Origin: DASQDT01 sp036380435
Lineage (GTDB): Bacteria; Acidobacteriota; Blastocatellia; Pyrinomonadales; Pyrinomonadaceae
Assembly: GCA_036380435.1 (NCBI GenBank)
Contig: DASVES010000091.1
Span: forward strand, 1-7,105
Direction: 5' to 3'
Length of the DNA: 7,105 nucleotides
Positions 1 through 5,739 of this stretch are shown one piece after another (within the stretch, counting starts at the first letter, position 1; every line of letters starts with the position of its first letter). The position numbers and the translations under genes were made by a program. The notes below the pieces were generated by a model, which was not told where the DNA came from, did not search any database, and saw only the letters and a list, made by a program, of their open reading frames with translations.

Positions 1-1
1 C

Positions 2-187
2 GTCCGCCTGCACCTCTCGAAGTGCGACTTCTGCGGCGCCGAGTTACAACTCCTGAGCAATCATCCAAGCGTGAAGGAGACGCCCCACGTCCCCGCGCGC
101 ATCCCGCTGTCGCTGCTCCTGCTCGCCGAGCACTCGCTCCCGCGCAAACACGTCCTGAAGAAACACCCGCGGCAGAACGCGGCCTAG
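2..187 (+). CDS. C-terminal part of a protein with an H-x3-C-x2-C zinc motif (5' end outside window)
   Basis: This is the open 3' end of a gene that enters from the left edge; 61 codons are visible before a TAG stop. Near the start of the visible part is His4, Cys8 and Cys11 (HLSKCDFC, numbering from the first full codon). This matches the H-x3-C-x2-C core of zinc-binding anti-sigma (zf-HC2) domains, and the following GAEL is also typical of that context. About 50 residues follow, with a short Leu-rich stretch (IPLSLLLLAEH) too short to be a convincing membrane helix, and a basic C-terminus (KHVLKKHPRQN). That a real gene is present is inferred from the motif and the reading frame. An anti-sigma function is not shown: no membrane helix or sigma-binding domain is visible, and a sigma gene may or may not lie outside the window. 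It could equally be a small zinc-finger domain protein. Confidence 0.6.
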   Translation, partial: VRLHLSKCDFCGAELQLLSNHPSVKETPHVPARIPLSLLLLAEHSLPRKHVLKKHPRQNAA

Positions 188-240
188 AAGACACCTGCGC
201 CCGGCGAACTCACCGGCGCGACGGCGGCCGAACATAATCG

Positions 241-269
241 TTGACACACGCCGGCGGCGGGCATATCGT
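241..269 (+). promoter_or_regulatory. Candidate sigma-70-type promoter for the membrane-protein gene
   Basis: A perfect -35 hexamer TTGACA (241-246) is followed after 17 bases by TATCGT (264-269), which matches the TATAAT consensus at four of six positions. It is the best promoter-like pair in the 266-base gap before the gene at 454. It would give a leader of roughly 175-180 bases. The rest of the gap contains no gene that I can support. A short inverted repeat, CGCCGG and CCGGCG (296-315) around a T-rich loop, lies in this leader but is too weak to call as a terminator. The hexamers are seen directly; promoter activity is an inference. Confidence 0.35.
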
Positions 270-440
270 GCGCCTGCCCGAACGCGCCCGTTCTTCGCCG
301 GCGCTTTTTCCGGCGTTCGATTTTCCAGCCTTCATACCGAGTCTCACGCGACCGTTCACAGACCTGCTGTCCTGACTCCCGTCGTCGTCGCCGAAGGCGC
401 GAAGACGTTCGGGTTCTCACCCGGTAAAGTCACTTGATCG

Positions 441-447
441 AAAGGAG
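441..447 (+). promoter_or_regulatory. Shine-Dalgarno site of the membrane-protein gene
   Basis: AAAGGAG lies six bases before the ATG at 454. It fixes that ATG as the start and is the only strong ribosome binding site in the window. The other complete genes have little or nothing resembling one. Confidence 0.75.
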
Positions 448-453
448 TCCCCC

Positions 454-1605
454 ATGTTCGGTTCCAATGTTCTCGATGTAGCCATCGGGATGATATTCGT
501 CTACCTCCTGCTGAGCCTCATTTGCTCGGCCGTCAACGAGATAATCGAAGCGTGGCTGAAGAAGCGAGCGACGGACCTTGAAAGGGGCATCCGGGAACTG
601 CTCCACGACCAGAAGGGCGACGTGTGGGTGAAAGACCTCTACGATCATCCGCTGGTCGGCGGCCTGTTCCGGGGGGAGTACAAAACCGAGCATATCGGAA
701 GCGACGGCCACTACCAGGTGAAGGGGCTGATCGGGAAGCACGGCCACGCGCACCTGCCCTCTTATATCCCGTCCCGCAACTTCGCCCTCGCCCTGTTGGA
801 CCTCGTCTCCAAGGCCAAGGACAAAGTCGCACCAGCAGCAGACGATGGGAAAGCCGCGGCAGCAGCAGACGGTGGGGAGGAGAAAGATCGGAAGCAGGAG
901 AGCCTCGAGAAAGTAGCGCGGGCCGTCGAGGCGTTGACGAAGGAGGCGGGGGGCGACGCGGAGAAGGCGCGGAAGAGCGTCGAGAAATGGTTCGACAGCT
1001 CGATGGACAGGGTGTCAGGCTGGTACAAGCGCCGGTCGCAGGTGATCATCCTCTTCCTCGGCTTCGGCGTGACCGTCTTCGCCAATGCCGACACGATTGC
1101 GATCTCGAAGAGCCTCGCCAACGACCCATCGGTGCGACAGTCGCTCGTCGCGGCGTCGCAGGAGTACGCGAAGTCCAACACCGCCCCGTCGCCCGGCGCC
1201 ACTCCCGCGCCCACGCCTGCTCCGCAGGAGTCTACGGAGCCTGCGTCCACGACCGCCGCCCCGACGCCAACCCCGCTGAAGGAGTGTGAGAAGGACATCA
1301 ATTCGCCGGAGTGCCGGGTGGCGAAGAACCTGCATCAGCTTGAGAAGTTCGGCCTGCCCATCGGCTGGGACCTCACCAACCGGAATGCCGTGCCCACGCC
1401 GCCGTGGTTAGTGGCTAAGGGTGATAGTGTGGCCTGGTGGACGAGCGTCGGCAACTGGCTGCTCAAACTTCTGGGCTGGCTGGTGACGGCCGCCGCCATC
1501 TCGCTCGGGGCGCCGTTCTGGTTCGACCTCCTGAACAAGTTCATGATCGTCCGCTCGACCGTCAAGCCGCACGAGAAGAGTCCCGAGGAGAAGCCGATTG
1601 GTTGA
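454..1605 (+). CDS. Three-helix membrane protein of unknown function
   Basis: The 383-residue product has a hydrophobic helix right at the N-terminus (about residues 6-27), a second at about 194-212 and a third at about 332-352. The basic segment after helix 1 (KKRATDLERGIR) and the basic C-terminal tail (VRSTVKPHEKSPEEK) suggest that these parts are cytoplasmic, giving an N-outside, three-pass topology. Residues 28-193 would be cytoplasmic and include a charged Ala/Lys/Glu-rich stretch (about 120-175) that is likely helical or coiled. The external loop (213-331) holds a Pro/Thr/Ser/Ala-rich, probably disordered tract (243-275) and Cys278 and Cys287, which could form a disulfide. The start is set by a strong ribosome binding site. 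I recall similar uncharacterised proteins with this N-terminus (LDVAIGMIFVYLLLSLICSA) in other bacteria but know no function. No catalytic motif is visible. It is probably transcribed alone and converges on the thioesterase gene. Confidence 0.85.
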   Translation: MFGSNVLDVAIGMIFVYLLLSLICSAVNEIIEAWLKKRATDLERGIRELLHDQKGDVWVKDLYDHPLVGGLFRGEYKTEHIGSDGHYQVKGLIGKHGHAHLPSYIPSRNFALALLDLVSKAKDKVAPAADDGKAAAAADGGEEKDRKQESLEKVARAVEALTKEAGGDAEKARKSVEKWFDSSMDRVSGWYKRRSQVIILFLGFGVTVFANADTIAISKSLANDPSVRQSLVAASQEYAKSNTAPSPGATPAPTPAPQESTEPASTTAAPTPTPLKECEKDINSPECRVAKNLHQLEKFGLPIGWDLTNRNAVPTPPWLVAKGDSVAWWTSVGNWLLKLLGWLVTAAAISLGAPFWFDLLNKFMIVRSTVKPHEKSPEEKPIG

Positions 1606-1666
1606 GCGCCGGGCGCGGCGGGGCGGAAGGTGTGCGGGCGACCGAAGGCGACGAGGGCGGCGGGGC

Positions 1667-2092
1667 TTACGCGGTTTCGCCCTGACCGAACTCGCCTTTG
1701 ATCGCACTCTTATCGATCTGCATCTTGCGGCGGTTCGAGTCCACGGCGACGTAGACGACTTCGGCCTCCGTGACCTTGACGCGCCCCGAAGTGGTGGCGC
1801 CGCCGTGGCGCTCGGTCTCGACCGTGACGCGGATGGTGATGGAGGTGTTGCCGACGCGCGTCGTCTCGGCGTAGAAGCTGACGAGGTCGCCGACGAAGAC
1901 CGGGTGGTGGAAGACGACTTCGCGCATGGCGACGGTGACGAAGCGCTCGACGTTGGTATGGCGGTGGGCCTCGATGGCCCCGGCCATGTCGATGTAGCTG
2001 AGGATGATGCCGCCGAAGATGGTGCCCTGCGGGTTCGTGTCGCGCGGAAGCAACGTGATGCGGATGGCCGGGTCTCTGAAGGGTGTGCTCAT
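1667..2092 (-). CDS. Acyl-CoA thioesterase, YciA-type hotdog fold
   Basis: The 141-residue protein has the usual length and layout of the single-hotdog YciA/BACH acyl-CoA thioesterases, which hydrolyse acyl-CoAs to free fatty acid and CoA in the cytoplasm. The N-terminal block LPRDTNPQGTIFGG followed by ILSYIDMAGAIEA matches the family motif (PxDTNxxGxIFGGxxMxxxD). Asp35 sits where the family's catalytic Asp is found. The second half has the expected strands FVTVAMREVVFHHPVFVGD and TEAEVVYVAVD. The ATG at 2092 starts shortly before the conserved block; no Shine-Dalgarno sequence precedes it. It is transcribed towards the membrane-protein gene (61-base convergent gap with no obvious terminator hairpin) and away from the M1-like gene. 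The family call is firm. The chain-length preference and biological role, such as acyl-CoA turnover, cannot be read from the sequence. Confidence 0.9.
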   Translation of the reverse strand: MSTPFRDPAIRITLLPRDTNPQGTIFGGIILSYIDMAGAIEAHRHTNVERFVTVAMREVVFHHPVFVGDLVSFYAETTRVGNTSITIRVTVETERHGGATTSGRVKVTEAEVVYVAVDSNRRKMQIDKSAIKGEFGQGETA

Positions 2093-2495
2093 GTGTGTGG
2101 GTCGGCGGCGGCCGGGCGTCTGAACATTCTCGAACGCGGGCGCGGCGGTTTTTTTATCGGTCGAAAGCGTCGGTGAGGTGAGGATGGACGGCGTCGGCGC
2201 GGGCTGTCAAGCGCGGGGCCGCAAACGTTGTCGCGCGAGCCCCTTCGGCCGGCTCCGGCGCGGTCAATCTTTCCGCCCCGCGCTCGTACAACGGCAGCCC
2301 CCGAGGGCACATCAAAAGTCCTGTCGCAAAAGAACAGACGGGCCTGCCGGTGGAGTTCCGCGAAGTCGCCCACGCCGTCCGCGCGCTTCAGTTCAAAGTT
2401 GCGGTAAATTGGGCGGGGGCCTCGGCCCCTTCCGACCGCGGATGTAAACGACCGGCCCCGTACTCGGCCATAAAGTTTCCGATAAGAATCCGACG
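2093..2495. other. Divergent intergenic region between the thioesterase and the M1-like gene
   Basis: This 403-base stretch must carry the start signals of two divergent genes. I see no convincing coding region: the open frames across it encode Arg/Pro-rich sequence without family features. Towards the thioesterase there is a perfect TTGACA on the - strand (2205-2210), but the -10 regions at 16-18 base spacing are poor. Towards the M1-like gene nothing clear is seen; TAAATT (2405-2410) lacks a matching -35. A tight GC hairpin (GGGGC, loop CTCG, GCCCC; 2416-2429) lies about 65 bases before the M1-like start and could be part of its leader. A run of seven T residues near 2150 is not preceded by a stem. 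Confidence 0.5.
2205..2210 (-). promoter_or_regulatory. Possible -35 hexamer for the thioesterase gene
   Basis: On the - strand this reads TTGACA exactly and lies about 113 bases upstream of the thioesterase start. The best -10 candidate, at 18-base spacing, is CATCCT (- strand, 2181-2186), which matches TATAAT at only three positions. The hexamer may therefore be a chance match or the -35 of a promoter with an unusual -10. Confidence 0.22.
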
Positions 2496-4676
2496 ATGAA
2501 GACACTTCTCAGCCGCTTCGCTTTGCTGCTCGCGCTGTCCGCCATAGCCTTCGGCGCCAACCTCTTCGCACAGGACAACAGGGGCGCGCGCGCCCGCCAG
2601 AGGCCGCGCCCGGCGACGCAGAGGCCGGCGGCGACGCCCGCGCCGACCCCGTCGGTCGCGCCGACGCCGGCGCGCGTCGCCGTGCAGGAGACGCTGCTGC
2701 CGCCCGGCGGGCGCGCCCGCTTCGACGTGACGCACTACCGCATCGACGCCGAACTCCGACCCGCCGAGCACCTCTTCGCCGCCGCCGGCGACGTGACCTT
2801 CACGACGCTCGACAACACGCGCTCGGTCGTCTTCGAACTCAACGGCTCGCTCAAGGTCGAATCCATCGAAAGGGGCGGCGTCGCCCTGACGAACTTCGTG
2901 CAGGACGCCGTGGGCGTCGATGCCATCGGGCCGAGCGTGCGCGTCGATCTCGGAGAGGTCGTCGCCGCGGGCACGCCCGTCACGCTCCGCTTCCGTTGGG
3001 GCGGCGCGCTCGTCAGCCCCGAGGGCGGGCCGCTGCCGAGCAAGCGTCTGGCCTACGTCGGCCCAGAGGGGTCGTACCTGATGTACGCCGCACGCTGGTT
3101 CCCCTTCCACGACTACGCGGCCGACCGCGCCACCTCTGACATTACTATCTCCGTCCCCGCCGGCTTCGAGGTCGCGGGCGCGAGCGACGAGGCGGCGACG
3201 GCCGGGGCCGAGTCGCTCCTGCGCACCGCGTCGCCGGGCGCGCGGCGCTTCCGCTTCGTCACGCGCCAGCCCGCGCTCGTCGGTAACTTCGCGGCCGGTC
3301 GCTACATCACGCGCTCGCTCCGCATGGGGCCTTACGAGATGCAGTTCTACGTGCGACCGGGCAGCGAAAACTTCATCGACACCTACGGTCAGGTGATCGG
3401 CCGCGCCCTTGAGTTCTACACGCGGCAGTACGGGCAGCCGGCCTTCGGCACGCGCTTCGTCGTCGCGCAGATCGACGACGCCAGCCTCGACGCCTACGCC
3501 GCGCACGGCTTCCAGTTCCTCTCCGAGCGTTTCTTCCAACCGGCGCGTCAGCTCTCACTCGATGATCGCGTCGAGCGCGAGACGGCCTTCCAGTGGTGGG
3601 GCCATTCGGTCGGCCTCAAGTCGTTCGACGACGTGTGGCTCTCGCAGGGCCTCGGCGAGTGGAGCGCCTACGCGCTCAGGGAGACACGGCTCGACGGCGC
3701 ACGCCTCGAAGCCGCCCAGCGCGACATGATGGAGCGGGCGCTGATGTTCGAGCAGTCGGCTTCGATCCTGCGCGCGCCCTCGACGCTCGACGACCAGTCG
3801 GCCGCCTATCAGGCCGTCATCTACTACAAGGGCGCGCAGGTCTTCCGCATGCTGCGCGAGACGGTCGGCAAGGAAAAGTTCGATCAGGTGCTGCGTCGCT
3901 TCTTCACGCAGTACAAGGGCAAGAACGCCAGCGTGGACGACTTCGAGCGACTGACGACGGAAGTGGTCGGCGAGAACATGCGCTACTTCTTCGCGCGCTG
4001 GGTGGAATCGACGGGCGTGCCCGAGTTCGCCGTCGATTACCAGATCATCCGCACGCGCTCGGGCAAGTTCCGCGCGCGCGGCACCGTCAAACAGAACTTC
4101 GAGAATTTGCGGATGCCGGTCGAGATTACGCTCCGCGCCGAGGGCGACGACGCTTCGACCGTTCTGCCCATTCAGGACAAGAGCGAGGACTTCGACCTCG
4201 AATCGACGGGCAAGCCCATCGAAGTCCTCGTCGATCCGAACTACAAGGTGCTCCGCACGTCGGACGAGTTGCGCATATCGGTCGTCGCGCGTCGCGGCAT
4301 CGAGCTGTTCCGCGAAGGCTCTTACCTCGAAGCGCAGCGGCAGTTGGAAGAAGCCCTCAAGCTCGACAAGTCGAACTCGTGGATTTACTACAATCTCGGG
4401 ATGCTCTATCTGGAGCAGCGCAACTACCAGCAGGCGCTCGACAACTTCCAGGCGGCCATCGACGGCAACCTGCGGCCCTCCTGGATCGCCGCCTGGGCGC
4501 GCATCAAACGCGGCAACGCCTACGACGCGCAGGGCGACCGCGCCCGCGCCGTCCACGAGTACAATCAGGCCGTGCAAAGCGGCATCGACTTCGACAACGC
4601 GCAGAAGGCGGCCAAGGCGTTCCTCGAAACCCCTTACGACCCGAAGGCCACGACGCAGCAAGCCAACAGCAGATAA
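2496..4676 (+). CDS. Exported M1 peptidase-like protein with C-terminal TPR repeats, probably catalytically inactive
   Basis: The 726-residue protein starts with a signal peptide (residues 1 to about 25; basic KTLLSRF, hydrophobic core, likely cut near LFA-Q). A Pro/Ala/Arg-rich linker follows (about 29-60). Residues about 75-270 resemble the N-terminal beta domain of aminopeptidase N-like M1 proteins (FDVTHYRIDAELRP; RYVGPEGSYL-like region ending in WFPFHDY). Residues about 280-510 resemble the M1 catalytic domain: FQWWGHSV, FDDVWLSQGLGEW and YYKGAQVFRMLRETVG line up with the family. The zinc motif HExxH-x18-E reads R361-E362-T-A-F365 and Q384, so all three ligands are replaced, and the GxMEN glutamate aligns with Ala335. 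Glu362 and the catalytic-type Tyr443 remain. Residues about 597-698 form roughly three TPR repeats, suggesting protein binding in the periplasm or at the cell surface. No Shine-Dalgarno sequence is clear; the signal peptide supports the start. It is followed by a strong terminator. The fold call is confident; the inactive state is inferred from the motif losses. Confidence 0.88.
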   Translation: MKTLLSRFALLLALSAIAFGANLFAQDNRGARARQRPRPATQRPAATPAPTPSVAPTPARVAVQETLLPPGGRARFDVTHYRIDAELRPAEHLFAAAGDVTFTTLDNTRSVVFELNGSLKVESIERGGVALTNFVQDAVGVDAIGPSVRVDLGEVVAAGTPVTLRFRWGGALVSPEGGPLPSKRLAYVGPEGSYLMYAARWFPFHDYAADRATSDITISVPAGFEVAGASDEAATAGAESLLRTASPGARRFRFVTRQPALVGNFAAGRYITRSLRMGPYEMQFYVRPGSENFIDTYGQVIGRALEFYTRQYGQPAFGTRFVVAQIDDASLDAYAAHGFQFLSERFFQPARQLSLDDRVERETAFQWWGHSVGLKSFDDVWLSQGLGEWSAYALRETRLDGARLEAAQRDMMERALMFEQSASILRAPSTLDDQSAAYQAVIYYKGAQVFRMLRETVGKEKFDQVLRRFFTQYKGKNASVDDFERLTTEVVGENMRYFFARWVESTGVPEFAVDYQIIRTRSGKFRARGTVKQNFENLRMPVEITLRAEGDDASTVLPIQDKSEDFDLESTGKPIEVLVDPNYKVLRTSDELRISVVARRGIELFREGSYLEAQRQLEEALKLDKSNSWIYYNLGMLYLEQRNYQQALDNFQAAIDGNLRPSWIAAWARIKRGNAYDAQGDRARAVHEYNQAVQSGIDFDNAQKAAKAFLETPYDPKATTQQANSR

Positions 4677-4697
4677 GCACGCCGCCCGACCCGACAG

Positions 4698-4740
4698 AAG
4701 AAGGCCCGCCAACGACGCGAGATCGTTGGCGGGCCTTCTT
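4698..4740. terminator. Rho-independent-type terminator hairpin, possibly bidirectional
   Basis: Two perfectly complementary 18-base arms (4698-4715 and 4723-4740) flank a 7-base loop (CGCGAGA). The GC-rich stem begins with AAGAAGG and ends with CCTTCTT, so each strand has a short T-rich 3' side. It begins 21 bases after the stop of the M1-like gene and lies 92 bases beyond the stop of lpxI on the other strand. It can therefore serve both converging units. The T tract is short, so it may not be fully efficient. Confidence 0.88.
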
Positions 4741-4792
4741 GTGAGCACGTCTCGCGTTGAGAGTGGTGATCACTTGAGTGAACAGGAAATAG

Positions 4793-4832
4793 ATTCACCG
4801 CGGAGACGCGGAGGGGGCGGAGTTCACGCGGA
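4793..4832. repeat. Possible copy of a dispersed CACCGCGGAGACGCGGAG-type element
   Basis: The stretch contains CACCGCGGAGACGCGGAG followed by related GGCGGAG and TTCACGCGG segments, giving a loose 8-9 base periodicity. I recall similar strings (CACCGCAGAGACGCAGAG and variants) as dispersed intergenic repeats in several GC-rich bacterial genomes. It sits between the shared terminator and the lpxI stop and does not overlap coding sequence. The family assignment rests on memory and needs a genome-wide count. Confidence 0.4.
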
Positions 4833-5651
4833 TCAGACGGGATTGACGGCGACGACCGTCAGGCGGTGGCGGTCGGCGAGGGCGATCATCTCGGCGCGGT
4901 CGAAGAGCAGGGTCTTGCCGGCGGTGACAGAGAGGCAGGTGGCGCCGGCTTCGAGCATCGCCTGTACGGTGGGGACGCCGACCACCGGCACGTCGAAACG
5001 CATGTCCTGCGAGGGCTTGGCGACCTTGACCACTGTGAGGCGGCCTTTCGCCAACTGCCCGGCGCGGCGGATGACGGCGTCCGTGCCCTCCATCGCCTCA
5101 ATCGCCACGCACGCGCGCGCGCGCACCACGATGGTCTGACCCAGATCGAGCCGCGCGATTTCGCGCGCGACTTCGAGTCCGTAGTCGATGTCGCCGCGCT
5201 CGCGCTCGTCCGGCGCGCGGCGCGTGAGCACGCCCTCGGCGGGCAGGTGGTCTTGCAGGAAGTGTGTGGAGTCGATCAGCTCGATGCCCTCGGCGGCCAG
5301 CTCCTCGGCGACGCCGCCGATGAGCGCGTCGGTGTTGCGCCGGGGCAGACGCATGAGCATGCGGAGCATCCGCACGTCGGGGAGCGCCCCGCTGAAGATT
5401 TGGACGTGCTTGACCTGACCCGCCATGATCGCCCGCCGCACGCCCTCGCGCTTGAAGAAGCGGATCATCCGGCCGAGTTGCCCGATGCCGACCCACGTCA
5501 GGCTCCCCCCCGAATCCTTCACGGCGCGCTCGATGGCGGGATCGGTCTCCTCCCTGATCGCCGCCACGGCCAGCGCCGCCCCGGCGCGCCGCGCGCCCTC
5601 GACGACGAGAAAGGGAAACTTCCCATTGCCTGCGATTAAGCCGTAACGCAT
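4833..5651 (-). CDS. lpxI: UDP-2,3-diacylglucosamine pyrophosphatase LpxI
   Basis: The 272-residue protein matches LpxI (former DUF1009), which hydrolyses UDP-2,3-diacylglucosamine to lipid X and UMP, the fourth step of lipid A synthesis, replacing the unrelated LpxH. Family features in order are: the N-terminus MRYGLIAGNGKFP, REETDPAI (33-40), WVGIGQLGRMIRFFKREGV (53-71), AGQVKH (77-82), GVLT (140-143), DYGLEVAREIARLDLGQTIVV (156-176), AIEAMEGTDAVI (183-194), and KPSQDMRFDVPVVGVPTV (212-229) with the conserved acidic residues Asp216 and Asp220. SVTAGKTLLFD (241-251) closes the domain. The frame stays open upstream to a TTG inside the adjacent heptamer repeat, but the ATG at 5651 is chosen because the family begins with this MRYGLIAG-type sequence. 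It is the last gene of the fabZ-lpxA-lpxI cluster. No Shine-Dalgarno sequence is visible between the repeat and the ATG. Confidence 0.94.
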   Translation of the reverse strand: MRYGLIAGNGKFPFLVVEGARRAGAALAVAAIREETDPAIERAVKDSGGSLTWVGIGQLGRMIRFFKREGVRRAIMAGQVKHVQIFSGALPDVRMLRMLMRLPRRNTDALIGGVAEELAAEGIELIDSTHFLQDHLPAEGVLTRRAPDERERGDIDYGLEVAREIARLDLGQTIVVRARACVAIEAMEGTDAVIRRAGQLAKGRLTVVKVAKPSQDMRFDVPVVGVPTVQAMLEAGATCLSVTAGKTLLFDRAEMIALADRHRLTVVAVNPV

Positions 5652-5657
5652 AAGAGA

Positions 5658-5739
5658 AAGTTCAAAGTTCAAAGTTCAAAGTTCAAAGTCAACAGCCGCC
5701 GCAGCGCGCTTTGAACTTTGAACTTTGAACTTTGAACTT
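5658..5739. repeat. 31-bp perfect inverted repeat built of TTCAAAG heptamers
   Basis: The left arm (5658-5688) is about 4.4 tandem copies of TTCAAAG. The right arm (5709-5739) is its exact reverse complement (CTTTGAA units). The loop is 20 bases (5689-5708) and GC-rich. The hairpin fills nearly the whole 86-base gap between lpxA and lpxI. Its right end overlaps the first two + strand bases of the lpxA stop codon (5738-5740), and its left end lies six bases from the lpxI ATG. The sequence is far more AT-rich than the genes around it. There is no T tract after the stem, so a terminator role is uncertain. A dispersed repeat or an mRNA processing or stability element is possible. Confidence 0.93.

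Noticed and set aside
1606..1666. Terminator between the converging membrane-protein and thioesterase genes
   Set aside because: Only a 4-5 bp GC palindrome with a tiny loop is visible, with no T tract on either strand.
1731..1742. GGTTCGAGTCC-like tRNA T-loop sequence
   Set aside because: It lies inside the thioesterase coding frame, and no acceptor or anticodon stem pairs around it.
2145..2160. Run of seven T residues as a possible terminator
   Set aside because: No stem precedes the T run on the + strand, and no + strand gene ends just upstream.
2390..2402. Single TTCAAAG unit in the leader of the M1-like gene, matching the lpxA-lpxI heptamer
   Set aside because: There is one copy only, with no tandem neighbours and no inverted partner; probably chance.
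2089..2505. Arg/Pro-rich open frames on both strands in the divergent gap
   Set aside because: They show low-complexity composition, no start signals and no conserved motif; the region is better read as regulatory spacer.
3555..4748. Long open frame antisense to the M1-like gene (also 2388-3539 on the same strand)
   Set aside because: The products are Arg/Val/Asp-biased with no family features, and they lie opposite a gene with strong domain evidence. Such frames are expected opposite GC-rich coding sequence.
4866..5639. Long + strand open frame opposite lpxI (and 5732-6391 opposite lpxA)
   Set aside because: The predicted proteins are His/Arg/Asp-rich and resemble nothing, while the - strand frames carry clear LpxI and LpxA motifs.
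5658..5739. CRISPR-like array
   Set aside because: The units are 7 bases with no spacers, and the two halves are inverted rather than direct repeats.
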